Shown: positions 1 to 12,134 of the stretch, piece after piece
How positions within the stretch are numbered: the first letter of the stretch is position 1
Layout of the letters: the number at the start of each line of letters is the position of its first letter
Position numbers and translations under genes: made by a program
Notes under the pieces: model-generated
What the model was told of the DNA's origin: nothing
The model's database searches: none
The model's input: the letters and a program-made list of their open reading frames with translations, nothing else
Assembly: GCA_914767885.1 (NCBI GenBank)
Contig: CAJZBQ010000054.1
Coordinates: 1-64,000, forward strand
Source: Blepharisma stoltei
Taxonomy: Eukaryota; Ciliophora; Heterotrichea; Heterotrichida; Blepharismidae
Reading direction: 5' to 3'
DNA length: 64,000 nt

Positions 1-3000
1 AACACCCTAACACCCTAACACCCTAACCCCTAACACCCTAACACCTCTAACACCCTAACACCCTAACACCCTAACACCCTAACACCCTAACACCCTAACA
101 CCCTAACACCCTAACACCCTAACACCCTAACACCCTAACACCCTAACACCCTAACACCCTAACACCCTAACACCCTAACACCCTAACACCCTAACACCCT
201 AACACCCTAACACCCTAACACCCTAACACCCTAACACCCTAACACCCTAACACCCTAACACCCTAACACCCTAACACCCTAACACCCTAACACCCTAACA
301 CCCTAACACCCTAACACCCTAACACCCTAACACCCTAACACCCTAACACCCTAACACCCTAACACCCTAACACCCTAACACCCTAACACCCTAACACCCT
401 AACACCCTAACACCCTAACACCCTAACACCCTAACACCCTAACACCCTAACACCCTAACACCCTAACACCCTAACACCCTAACACCCTAACACCCTAACA
501 CCCTAACACCCTAACACCCTAACACCCTAACACCCTAACACCCTAACACCCTAACACCCTAACACCCTAACACCCTAACACCCTAACACCCTAACACCCT
601 AACACCCTAACACCCTAACACCCTAACACCCTAACACCCTAACACCCTAACACCCTAACACCCTAACACCCTAACACCCTAACACCCTAACACCCTAACA
701 CCCTAACACCCTAACACCCTAACACCCTAACACCCTAACACCCTAACACCCTAACACCCTAACACCCTAACACCCTAACACCCTAACACCCTAACACCCT
801 AACACCCTAACACCCTAACACCCTAACACCCTAACACCCTAACACCCTAACACCCTAACACCCTAACACCCTAACACCCTAACACCCTAACACCCTAACA
901 CCCTAACACCCTAACACCCTAACACCCTAACACCCTAACACCCTAACACCCTAACACCCTAACACCCTAACACCCTAACACCCTAACACCCTAACACCCT
1001 AACACCCTAACACCCTAACACCCTAACACCCTAACACCCTAACACCCTAACACCCTAACACCCTAACACCCTAACACCCTAACACCCTAACACCCTAACA
1101 CCCTAACACCCTAACACCCTAACACCCTAACACCCTAACACCCTAACACCCTAACACCCTAACACCCTAACACCCTAACACCCTAACACCCTAACACCCT
1201 AACACCCTAACACCCTAACACCCTAACACCCTAACACCCTAACACCCTAACACCCTAACACCCTAACACCCTAACACCCTAACACCCTAACACCCTAACA
1301 CCCTAACACCCTAACACCCTAACACCCTAACACCCTAACACCCTAACACCCTAACACCCTAACACCCTAACACCCTAACACCCTAACACCCTAACACCCT
1401 AACACCCTAACACCCTAACACCCTAACACCCTAACACCCTAACACCCTAACACCCTAACACCCTAACACCCTAACACCCTAACACCCTAACACCCTAACA
1501 CCCTAACACCCTAACACCCTAACACCCTAACACCCTAACACCCTAACACCCTAACACCCTAACACCCTAACACCCTAACACCCTAACACCCTAACACCCT
1601 AACACCCTAACACCCTAACACCCTAACACCCTAACACCCTAACACCCTAACACCCTAACACCCTAACACCCTAACACCCTAACACCCTAACACCCTAACA
1701 CCCTAACACCCTAACACCCTAACACCCTAACACCCTAACACCCTAACACCCTAACACCCTAACACCCTAACACCCTAACACCCTAACACCCTAACACCCT
1801 AACACCCTAACACCCTAACACCCTAACACCCTAACACCCTAACACCCTAACACCCTAACACCCTAACACCCTAACACCCTAACACCCTAACACCCTAACA
1901 CCCTAACACCCTAACACCCTAACACCCTAACACCCTAACACCCTAACACCCTAACACCCTAACACCCTAACACCCTAACACCCTAACACCCTAACACCCT
2001 AACACCCTAACACCCTAACACCCTAACACCCTAACACCCTAACACCCTAACACCCTAACACCCTAACACCCTAACACCCTAACACCCTAACACCCTAACA
2101 CCCTAACACCCTAACACCCTAACACCCTAACACCCTAACACCCTAACACCCTAACACCCTAACACCCTAACACCCTAACACCCTAACACCCTAACACCCT
2201 AACACCCTAACACCCTAACACCCTAACACCCTAACACCCTAACACCCTAACACCCTAACACCCTAACACCCTAACACCCTAACACCCTAACACCCTAACA
2301 CCCTAACACCCTAACACCCTAACACCCTAACACCCTAACACCCTAACACCCTAACACCCTAACACCCTAACACCCTAACACCCTAACACCCTAACACCCT
2401 AACACCCTAACACCCTAACACCCTAACACCCTAACACCCTAACACCCTAACACCCTAACACCCTAACACCCTAACACCCTAACACCCTAACACCCTAACA
2501 CCCTAACACCCTAACACCCTAACACCCTAACACCCTAACACCCTAACACCCTAACACCCTAACACCCTAACACCCTAACACCCTAACACCCTAACACCCT
2601 AACACCCTAACACCCTAACACCCTAACACCCTAACACCCTAACACCCTAACACCCTAACACCCTAACACCCTAACACCCTAACACCCTAACACCCTAACA
2701 CCCTAACACCCTAACACCCTAACACCCTAACACCCTAACACCCTAACACCCTAACACCCTAACACCCTAACACCCCTAACACCCTAACACCCTAACACCC
2801 TAACACCCTAACACCCTAACACCCTAACACCCTAACACCCTAACACCCTAACACCCTAACACCCTAACACCCTAACACCCTAACACCCTAACACCCTAAC
2901 ACCCTAACACCCTAACACCCTAACACCCTAACACCCTAACACCCTAACACCCTAACACCCTAACACCCTAACACCCTAACACCCTAACACCCTAACACCC

Positions 3001-3107
3001 TAACACCCTAACACCCTAACACCCTAACACCCTAACACCCTAACACCCTAACACCCTAACACCCTAAACACCCTAACACCCTAACACCCTAACACCCTAA
3101 CACCCTA
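1..3107. repeat. Telomeric repeat array (CCCTAACA)n
   Basis: About 3.1 kb of the 8-bp unit CCCTAACA (G-strand TGTTAGGG), C-rich strand reading inward, so this is the left chromosome end. The unit is the one known for Blepharisma telomeres. Almost all copies are perfect; irregular units occur near the outer end (about 27-50), at about 2771 (an extra C) and at about 3066 (an extra A). The array stops abruptly at a truncated unit and runs into AT-rich single-copy DNA. Confidence 0.98.
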
Positions 3108-3798
3108 TCCAAGCTATCTTCATCTTATGCTCTACCAGATCCAGTATTTTCTGTTTTCATATATCTTGCATGCATTCATTTACAAATAAAACTGTTGAGA
3201 CCATATGTGCTTCTTCGATGACCGCTTTTTTCGAAATTAGCAAGATTTTCAGTCTCCTTTCAGTAATTCTCCCTAATTTCCTAAATTCGTTGGTCTTTCA
3301 AGCTTTAACCTTTCTATAATAACTGATCTACTTGATTCTTTCTAAAGTTACACTGATGATCGAAATATTTATTGACAGAGAAAAATCACATGCTCATGAA
3401 CTGCTAATATTGCATAGTGCTTGTAGCTCACCAAGTTTTTTGTGACTATATAATGCTGTTGGCGTATAATATTCTACTATCTCATCTAGTATAAAATTAA
3501 AGCACAACTATGAGGAGTTACCACCCTATCTAACTCTTTTTTGATATCAATTACTCTGACAGACTCGCTTATAACTATTTGGCTTCTTCCTTCTAGTATA
3601 TCGCCTGCAACATATTGATGCTATCATCACTTATTTCTCTGTTAACCTAATGCCTTGCTTATGTCATGAAAATGGATAAAACTTAAATATATTGTTAAAA
3701 ATGCATTAAGATATCGAGAAATGAGCAAGTTTGAAGATTTTAATAGCTCATTAAATAAATTGCATATGTTTTAATTTGCTAATGAGATACCATACTTA
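3108..3798. other. AT-rich subtelomeric stretch, no gene seen
   Basis: No open frame of useful length under the TGA=Trp code on either strand, and no clear repeat. It lies between the telomere and the 3' end of the first gene. Confidence 0.6.
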
Positions 3799-6700
3799 TT
3801 ATTTTATAACGGCCATTAAGTTATTAAGCTTATCAATCATTTTAACCTCACTTTTGAGGTAAGGAAAATAGTATCCGAAATATAAAGACAATAAAGCTAA
3901 TGAATAAGCCAAAGTGACAAATGCGAAAATATTGAGCTCATTATAAATATGGTTTTCGGAGTCATTATTAGCCATATGATACTCATGTTCTATTATAGCT
4001 TGAAGAGCTGTGTAGTTTTTAATGAAATTATATCTCACAACAATATTAGCTGCAGAAGTTGGATTTCCGATGTAGTCTGCTTCTAATAGAAGATAATTAG
4101 TAGCATAGAAGCTTCCATATTTCATGAAGTTGTTGACTGGTGAGCTTTGCAATCCAAAGACGCTCGATTTTAGATCATCTGACATGAGAATCAATATACT
4201 TTAAAATGGCGCGATAAGCCAGCCCACCCTCTTAGCACATATAGTTCGCATGGACTTTATGGAAGAAAAGTTGACTTCTGTGATTTATATACGATAAGGC
4301 TGGTGAAACGCAATTCAGGCTCACTATTGCTCGCTTTAATCAAGATCAAGCTTTTTTTTGCCTCAGAGGGAAATGAAGCTGAGAGTTGGAAGGGATCTTC
4401 CCAGTAGAGCTGACGGTTATTTCCTGGTCTATCGAACCATTTTCCAGAGTGAAGCAAGGGGTTGCGCCCTGGGCTTTTGATTTCCATTTTGGACCAGAAA
4501 ATTCAACTATTTCGATTTTTTTCCAAGGTGAGCAGCGTTTGCGGACGTAAAGTGCAACACACCCAAACTATAGGGAGTGAGTGAAGGCACTTGCCCAAGC
4601 AGGAGCATCCTTTGTAAGGTCGTTTGCGAGTTGGCAAGCATGTGAAGGTGGCGCCAGGTGCGAAAATAGTCCTTCCCGAATTACATTGGGCTTTTCATTA
4701 AGTAATATAATCATAACAACATGAGATTCAAATAATTTTTTTTCCTTATATCTTTTAATGTAGATTTAAGGAAAGATACTGTGTTTGCATAGCTGATATT
4801 TGGATTGTGCAGAGCGTCCGAGTCAGGATAATGTAATAAAAATCTAGGATCATTTTTATCTCTAGTAAAATACCCTAATCGAGAGAGTGTAGATTTTTTA
4901 TAAACGAAATGGTTCAATACTAGCGGCCTATATTTCATATTAATTTCTACTTTTGGGTAAAGGAAAAATATCGAAAGAAAGTAAAATGAAGATGCTATGA
5001 CTAAAAAAAATGAAATTTTTAGCATATATCTTTGGAAAATTTTTGATTTGATTGAAATCTTTGTTTTTAATCGTGCTTTCTTTTTAAAAGTTTTGGAAGT
5101 CAAGGTTTTATGCACTTCCTCAAGCCTTTTTATTATGGAATCTGTAAGATCGTGATAAGATGATGATGTCTTTTTTCTGATAAAGCGTCATGCTTCATCA
5201 TATCTTTTTTCAATGCAAGCTATGAAATATATTAGAGTTAAAGTACAACTCACAATGCTAAAATATCCGATGCCCATAACTGCATAAATTGTTTGGCTCA
5301 TTTGATTAATTCTATCTGTTTCACAATTTACTAAGCTCTCAAGTGCTCTTAAGACATAGTTGTATGTAAAGGTCAGACAATTTATGACTAGAAATTTAAA
5401 GTCAGGGATATAGTCGCCTTTAGATTTGGCAATCAATATGAGGCTTTGACCCTAAATAATTTTTACATGATTGATAATTTTCTGGACAATATCATAAAGT
5501 GAATGTTTTGTTAGTGCAGGTTCTGGTTCAAATGCTCAAAGCGGAATTATCTGTTCCTTTACTATTTCTGAGCTTTCGCAGTAACTTCATTGATCATAGT
5601 CAGCTAAAATTGTTCCTTTAAGATAGTTCATATCTTCAACTCCTTCCATCAGCAATCCTAGATCTCAAGTTAGGTTATATCTACCTTGTCCGAGCGCTGC
5701 ATCGATATCTCTTACAATTTCAGAAAAAGAGCTCAAATGATACAGGATTTGGCCCAAATGATTAAAGGTCTGGAGAGAAACTTCATGAGAAACATTATTG
5801 TAGACAACTCATAAAGCCAGCCAATTTGTAGTTATTATAAAAATGATCTAAATTACTTTTACTGAAACGAATAGGACTCATTGGAGAATTTTTACTGCAT
5901 TTTTTGATTTCCCAACAAACCTCTGAGAGATTTCTTTAAAAGATTTGCTTCTCGAGCTGGATGATAACGATAAACATTCATTTATTTCTTCTTGGCTAAT
6001 TAGCATTTCTTCATACTCACAGCTTTTAAAATCTGTGTCACTCCTATCGTCTTTCTCTGAGTGATGTTTTAATTTCTTTTTAATTATGCTGTCTTGTCTA
6101 TTAAAACAAAGATTTTCACTTCTTGGCTTAATATATCCTACTTCAGAATCCTCATAATTGATCTCAAAAATATATTCAGGCAAGGATAAATAATCAAGCT
6201 TGTATAATATACCAAGCATCTCTTTACCGTTAAACATGAAGCGATTAGCTCTTTCTTCTTGAAAATCAGAAAAATTATGAATGTATTCACTTATATGAGA
6301 ACCTCTTTGAATAGATTCACCATGAATTTGAAAAATCAAGGGGATTTTACTGGAAAATTCCAAAATAATATGGCTTGAAGAGAGCAGAAAAACTTCTGAT
6401 TTGCATGTCTGTGGCTCTAGGTTAATTAAAAAATAAACATCATCGTTTAGCACTGTCAAATACCCATTCATTTTGCATTCCACCAAATAATCATTATTAT
6501 TTTTTATATAAAATCTATTTAGAGTTGGAAGGGACGATGTCGTTGAGAATTTCATATAATTTTGCATAGATAACTTTCAAGCATAAACTCAAGAGTTAGG
6601 TAAAATTGACAGAAAATTTCTGTTTTTATAACTTCTCTCAGTAACTTCTAAAATATTGTCCATTTTCTGATTCATAAAAATAACCGTCCCAAATCTTTCA

Positions 6701-8526
6701 GAGTTGCCCAAAAATATTAATCTTCCTTTGGAGTTTTCAATGATGCTAATTTCTTTTCTTCGTATTAAGTTAATATTTTTATTTCTAATTCTCGATGCTA
6801 AATCAATATTTCCAAGAATGCTGCCTACAAAAGATGATAAACATTCATATATTTCTGGGTCATTATACTTTTCTGCCATTGAAGAATAGAGTCCTGAAAC
6901 AGTATTGAAGGAGTCTGATAAATTAATAACTAAGCTCATCAGTTTATTTGCTTCAAATGAATTAGAGACTACCTTCTTCAGCATTTCTATTAGTATCTGG
7001 CATAGCTCTTTATCTTTTCGTTTTAAGTTTCTCATTTCAATTAAGTAAGAAATTTGCGTTACATCATGGAAATTTCTATGGCTGATTTTTCTTTTTATTT
7101 TTCGCTCTTGAATAAGACCTTCTAATGTCCTGCGAGTACTCTTAACCCCTCTCCTAATTAAAAGCTAAATTTTGCTTATGATTGGGATTATTTAGCAAAA
7201 ATTGGCAATAATGCATTTAACAAGAGGAGATTGAAATTTGCCATTATTGGAGGGAGTAAGCTGAAGCAGCTTAATTTTTGCCAATTTAATGTCTTTTATA
7301 GTTTTTAAGCAAAAATTAGCTTCTCATATAACTAGCAGATCAGTTTTAAAATTTGAAATATCAAAAAGAAACATAGAGAATTTGTTGATTATCTCTTCAT
7401 AGTCAAAGTCCAGCTTTTCTCTCGTTAACCATTTTCTAAGGCTTAGCTCAAAATAAGTCTGAGATTTTTTTAGAGAAAAGTTTTCATTTCACAAGTAATT
7501 TGCCCTCTGCTTTAATTTATGGCTTGCAAGAAAAATTGCAATTGGCTGAAAAATGACAAAAGATACAACTGTAATTCCTGTTTCATCAATTAGAGTCGCG
7601 AGCAAGAAAGAAAACGATGTTGATAGTATGCTAGCCAAAACACCTCCACAGACTATACTTTGTAAAATATTATAATAAGGCATGATTGATAGTAAGATAA
7701 AGTACAATAAAATGCTTAAAAGGATTTGTAGTACATAAAAATACAATAGATTCTTCCTTAAAAAAATATTTAAAATGCAAAATGATGCATAGGTTATTTT
7801 TAAATAAATGTCAAAGTTTGAGTATGATCTTGCTTTGATGTCTTTCTGCATTTTTGAATGTCTTATTTCAGCTACAAATAACTCAGAAAATATTGCTAGA
7901 AGCACTAAACCTATTATTAATATTATACTCAGGCATTCTCCTATCATCCCAAAATTAGCTCAAATGGAACTAACGGATTGGCTTTGATATATAGTCATCT
8001 TTTCTAAGTGCCCTGAAGAATAAGTGAAAATTTTCAACAAAATTAATAATAAGGGTATAAAGGCAATAGTAGTTGCTGTTAATATTATTTTCCTTGTAAC
8101 AACAATTATTATCATAGGAGTATACTGTCAAAACAATTTAACTATACTGAGAAGAGCAATGCTCAAAAATATATACAATAAAATTGATACGCTGATAAGT
8201 GAACAGATGTCAAAAATATCAAATTCATCACAAATATTATCAAAACTGGAGTACCCTAAAATTTTTCAAAATAGTTCATAGTCTTTTCAGTTAGAAGCAT
8301 TTATTTTCTGATATCAACACAGTGAAATTCCTTGAAAAGCAATTATTCCGTTGATTATCAGTGACAAAAATATTTGCTTTCTTCTTTGCAAGCTTGAAAT
8401 ATAAGAAGAATTTAAAGAAGCTTCAAAAGTACAAAAAATGCTTTCTATAATAGGTGAAATTGAAGGTCCGAGGTGTTCAGAAAGTTCCAAGCAGTCATCG
8501 CAATCAGGATATTCTTCCTGGAGCAT
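3799..8526 (-). CDS. Large multi-pass membrane protein, TmcB/TmcC-like with PAS-like domain
   Basis: The frame runs from the ATG at 8526 to a TAA at 3799 once TGA is read as Trp, two 15-nt introns (5848-5862, 5452-5466) are removed and two eliminated sequences (7145-7258, 4195-4731) are excised, giving about 1348 residues. The N-terminal third carries several hydrophobic segments (for example LIINGIIAF, IPLLLILLKIF, IILIIGLVLLAIF). A central PAS-like block follows, with the pattern GRLIFLGNSERFG...NILEV...NFLSILPNS, then further membrane segments and a short tail. This layout resembles the TmcB/TmcC-type transmembrane proteins that are expanded in ciliates; I recognise the architecture, not a specific orthologue. 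The plus-strand reading frame at 8024-8281 is antisense to it. Confidence 0.7.
4195..4731 (+). mobile_element. GC-rich retroposon-like insert S1 inside the TmcB-like gene
   Basis: An insert of 524 bp plus one 13-bp target-site duplication (4182-4194 acatgagaatcaa; 4719-4731 acatgagattcaa, one mismatch). It starts with ...AAAATGGCGCG and ends in an A/T-rich tail. Cutting between the duplications joins ...NYLNLM to SDDLKSS... in frame. A purely TA-bounded cut (4171/4172 with 4714/4715) would also be in frame but alters residues. Confidence 0.7.
5452..5466 (-). other. 15-nt intron
   Basis: GTAAAAATTATTTAG on the minus strand. It carries the only stop (TAG) at this point of the TmcB-like frame; removing 15 nt keeps the frame. 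Introns of 15 nt are typical of heterotrich ciliates. Confidence 0.8.
5848..5862 (-). other. 15-nt intron
   Basis: GTAAAAGTAATTTAG on the minus strand, again exactly 15 nt and carrying the only in-frame TAG. Removal joins ...LFVS to IIFIITTN. Confidence 0.8.
7145..7258. mobile_element. MITE-like IES (114 bp) in the TmcB-like gene
   Basis: Bounded by TA at 7143 and 7257, with imperfect inverted termini TTAACCCCTCTCC and GGAGGGAGTAAG, plus an inner inverted repeat around GCAAAAATTGGCAATAAT. It contains two in-frame stops. Excision at the TTA pointer joins KIKLLQL to KSTRRTL in frame. Confidence 0.8.
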
Positions 8527-9783
8527 TTTTAATTTTCCTTAATAAAAAATACTCTTTATATGATAGAAAACCCAATGATGCAATTGCTATAACTTTATAA
8601 TTTAAAGGCCTTCTATGCTTTTTTATCGTACATATAAAAACATCTCAAAAATTATAATAAAAAATAAATATGGGGTTTACCCATGAAAAGCCCCATTTGG
8701 CCATGAATTAGTCACGGGGTTGCTTTTTTGGCACGGCCAAGTAATCTTGGTCAGACTAATTAAAATTTTATTCAATTTTGGTCTGACCAAGATTACTTGG
8801 CCAAATCAAAAAAGCAACCTCATGATCAATTTATGGCCAAATGGGGCTTTTCATGGGAAAACCCCATATGTACTTAGAGCTGAATTAATTATCAGTATCA
8901 GAACATGAATAAAAAATTAAAATTTATATATAAAATTTTTTTAGATTGAACTATTCTAAATTGTTGATAGATCTGTAAATCTGAAAATCAGCAGAAATTG
9001 AAATCTGGTTGTATTCATCATTAATATTAACTTTATCAATTCTCTTATATTGTAAATTTTAATGCTAATCAATAATGATTTTAAAATTGCTTCGTGCAAA
9101 TAAATGCTACCCTTTTTGATTGAATTTTAAATCCTATAAAATTTTAAATTATATTTAAAATATCAATTAAATAAAATACTTCCGAATGAAAAATAGAGCA
9201 AATACAAATTTTTGGGCTAATAATTTGAAGGCAAATTACCTATTTCATTTGCTTTATTTTCCAAGCATATATTGATTTAACAAATAGAAAAGTTTCTCCT
9301 AGAGGAGCCTCAAAGATTTGCTAGTTCTAAATTTAATAAGTACTAATACTTTCACATATTTAATTAACCAAATAAAGGATCGACTTTCTTAGAGCTGCTT
9401 AATAAAATTAGGATTAATTTCTCCTCTATTAGGCTCTTTCTAAGATATTATTAGATTAATCTTCCTCAAGATAATCAAATAATCTTTAAGTCCCTGAATT
9501 TGCATTTTTATTTGCTGCTCTTTTCGATTTTTGCTATAACAAGCAGTTAATTATTTCCAGAAAAATTTAGTAAAAATATGAGGCAAAAGGACATTAGCAA
9601 ATGTATTATCCTAACAACATCTGATATTCTTTTATGGTTTATCATTTGAGGATTAAAGATTAATTTCCGATTTTAATAATGTCTGTTGTTAAAAAACTCT
9701 CAAAACTGACAAAATTATTTATAACGCATTGATCAAAAGATCAAATCATCCTGCTCAAAGTTTTGAAGTATAGCAGCATATCA
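8527..9783. other. AT-rich intergenic region with one large fold-back
   Basis: No coding frame seen. Apart from the palindromic element at 8669-8868 the stretch is low-complexity AT-rich DNA. Confidence 0.5.
8669..8868. mobile_element. Palindromic fold-back element (MITE/IES-like)
   Basis: Two arms of roughly 85-90 bp are near-perfect reverse complements: TATGGGGTTTACCCATG... and the reverse of ...CATGGGAAAACCCCATA, both containing GCCCCATTTGGCCAT and GGCCAAGTAATCTTGGTCAGAC. The loop is about 20 bp. The ends are TA-flanked, as expected for an IES, but the element is intergenic. Confidence 0.8.
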
Positions 9784-10011
9784 CTATTTATTCTTGGAGG
9801 TGGGTAAGGTCCCAGAATATTCAGTTGAAGGCACAGTTACTTGTTTGGCAAATGTGCCCAAATGTTTTGCTTCTTCAAATTTATTAGGATTCATCCCAAC
9901 ATGAACAGTTGCTTTTCTAGTAGGGGGTCTTTGCAGTACTCCTTGATCAGCTCTGCTTTCTTTATCTCCTCTGAATATTTTCACTTTCCCAAGAGAAGGG
10001 TTGCAACCCAT
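9784..10011 (-). CDS. Small protein with N-terminal MGC acylation signal
   Basis: A 75-residue frame starting MGCNPS and ending TSKNK. The start is the ATG at 10011, chosen because Gly2-Cys3 with Ser6 fits the N-myristoylation plus palmitoylation pattern, which would anchor the protein to a membrane. The rest is basic and polar with no recognisable domain (RPPTRKATVHVG, KHLGTFAKQVTVPS). It stands alone, flanked by AT-rich DNA on both sides. An overlapping plus-strand frame (9841-10119) has poorer composition and is probably antisense. No function can be assigned. Confidence 0.55.
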   Translation of the reverse strand: MGCNPSLGKVKIFRGDKESRADQGVLQRPPTRKATVHVGMNPNKFEEAKHLGTFAKQVTVPSTEYSGTLPTSKNK

Positions 10012-10329
10012 AATCAATCTTTATTTCCTTATGCATTTCTAATAATCGGTTATTTTATTAAATTTTTTGATTATGCGATAATAGACTATAAGTTTCTGCT
10101 GACGATAAATTCTATATGAGGATTTATGTCTAGATGGGAACGGGAAGAATAGGAATTTTATTGATATAATTTATCATTTTTATTAATCATCCTCAAATAT
10201 TAATCTAGCATTTCGGATTACTTGGCCTATCTTCTTGGATAATCGCTGCAATAATTTCAATTATTCATTTAGAATGTATTAACGCGTGAGAAAAACCAAG
10301 CAATTGCTAATCTTGCAATTAATTATATT
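10012..10329. other. AT-rich intergenic stretch, nothing seen
   Basis: No coding frame, repeat or RNA gene recognised. Confidence 0.4.
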
Positions 10330-11330
10330 ATAGAGTAGCTCCCTGTCAGGGTCAGAAGATCCTTAATCCCTTCCATAACGCTCCACTCACCTGCACGCCA
10401 ACAATTGTATCATGACCTTCAAATTCTGCTCCTACGGAGCATGGGCCTGCAGAAAAGTTTGGTTCACCGCACCGTGTTGCACCAGATATTAATTTTCCTT
10501 CCTGAAAATTCAAAAAATGAATTTTCTGGTCAACTATTAGTTCAAGCCAAATTTTGGAGTCTAAGTCGCAACTTCCGGAAAGGTCTGGAAATTACTCCGG
10601 GCATAGTTGGGCTTGCCTTTAAATCTTCGTGCTCATGATGCAAAAAACTAGCTCTGAAATAAATTAAGGCCAGGCTTTGCATATCGAGAAAGTTGCTTAG
10701 CTAGCACAGATGCACCTTTCAGAGTTAATAAACACCTAAAGAAGAAGAAAAATTTTTTTATGTTAATCCCTACCCTACTCCAATTAGCAAAGCAAAAGCA
10801 CAAGCGAAAGCAAACACAAAAACAAACAAAGCAAACACAAAAACCAAAAATGCAAAAGCAGCAAAAGCAACACAACAGCGACACACCCAGTGTGCCCATT
10901 CAGCTTTTTTCTTTCTTTTTTTTTCGGCCTGTTTGCGTTTTCAGCCCCTTTCAAATTCTCTGGGGTGACCCACAACTCCCCGGAGCATCGACCCCAAAAG
11001 ACCAGCAACCCCAAAGGGCAACCACTGGCAGTTTTCACCGGGTAGCGAGCCCTTTCCCACGGTAGCAAACCCTCCCCGCGGCGATCTTTAGGCTGGCCGC
11101 CACGTAGGGAGACCAGCTGACCCTTTAGCAGCCGGCAGACTCAATGACCATCGCTGTCGTGCGTCAGGCCTCTTCCTCCACTACGAGTTCCTTCCTTTCC
11201 TTTTCAGCGATTCATCACTCGATTTCCTGTACGATCTCCTCCGTAATCCCTACAAACACCTAAAGGATATAAATAAATATTTGCTCGAAGGTAGTAGGGC
11301 CGATAGGCTTGCGCCCTATATATTTATTTA
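10330..11330 (-). mobile_element. Older GC-rich retroposon-like element (interrupted)
   Basis: GC-rich DNA in an AT-rich setting. Its left end (GAGTAGCTCCCTGTCAGGGTC, followed outward by an AT-rich tail) matches the tail end of element S4 at about 22355 (GAGTAGCTCCCGGCCAGGACC), so it belongs to the same family and is on the minus strand. It is split by a younger insert at 10742-11265. The right boundary near 11330 is approximate. Confidence 0.45.
10742..11265 (-). mobile_element. Nested retroposon-like insert S2
   Basis: A 512-bp insert flanked by a perfect 12-bp duplication aaacacctaaag (10730-10741 and 11254-11265). It carries an A/C-rich simple stretch (about 10780-10880) and a GC-rich half. 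It is inserted in the older element, so the locus shows successive waves of insertion. Confidence 0.65.
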
Positions 11331-11340
11331 TAGGAATTGC

Positions 11341-11500
11341 TAATCAATTGGTGAAAAAGCTAAGAAAAACAATTATAAGCTAAAATATTTAAATAGGCAT
11401 TAATCATCAAGGAAATTAGCTAAGAATATTCTTATAAAAAATAAATAAATAAATAATTCACATCAAATTGGATTATTAGCTTTCACCAATTGATTTTTTA
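11341..11500. mobile_element. Short inverted-repeat element
   Basis: TAATCAATTGGTGAAAAAGC at the left and its reverse complement GCTTTCACCAATTGATT at the right enclose about 115 bp of AT-rich DNA. This is IES/MITE-like in shape. The rest of 11500-12134 is AT-rich with no gene seen. Confidence 0.55.
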
Positions 11501-12134
11501 GTTCTCTGTATTTTATACCCTTTATATATTTGGGCGAAATACTTGCATCCCCTTATTTTGTTAGTTAGTGAATAAAAATATTAGAAAATCCCTATTTTTT
11601 AGGGAATTAAGCTATTATATAAAAAAATATTTAATATATATTAAGCCTAATAATCAAATAATCATGGAATCTAAACAAACTATATTGAAGACAAATTTCA
11701 TCCCTAAAAAAGTTTTATAAATTAAATTAGTTATTTATATAATTTCGAATAAAAAAGGCCTCCATTGATAAGCAAAATATCTTGGTCGCTCAATACACTC
11801 AGAAGTTAGCCAAATAATAATTTAAGCACATCTTTTAAAGACTAAATATATCCTTTCAGTTCAAAACTTTTCTTTCCTTCAAAAATTGATGCTATCTCTC
11901 TACACCAACTTATTTTGAGTTATAGCTTAGATGCAAAAGGTGTCTTCTCCAGCTAATTTGAACAATATATAAACAGATTTCTGGGATTTCTTATAAGTGA
12001 TGCATTATTTATTTTCAATTTAATATTTATTCATTAAATAATAAAACTCGTACAAATCTTCTTAAATTGCTATAGAAATAATTTATTTGCATTTACTTGC
12101 CATATCTGAACTCAAAGGTGATGTCGAAATAATT

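Noticed and set aside
8024-8281. Plus-strand frame of 85 codons with a membrane-like start
   Set aside because: It lies entirely antisense to the open minus-strand frame of the TmcB-like gene, which has TGA=Trp codons and continuous membrane segments across it.
10648-11068. Cys/Phe-rich and Lys/Gln-rich overlapping frames
   Set aside because: Produced by the A/C-rich simple sequence of the nested element; both strands are equally open.
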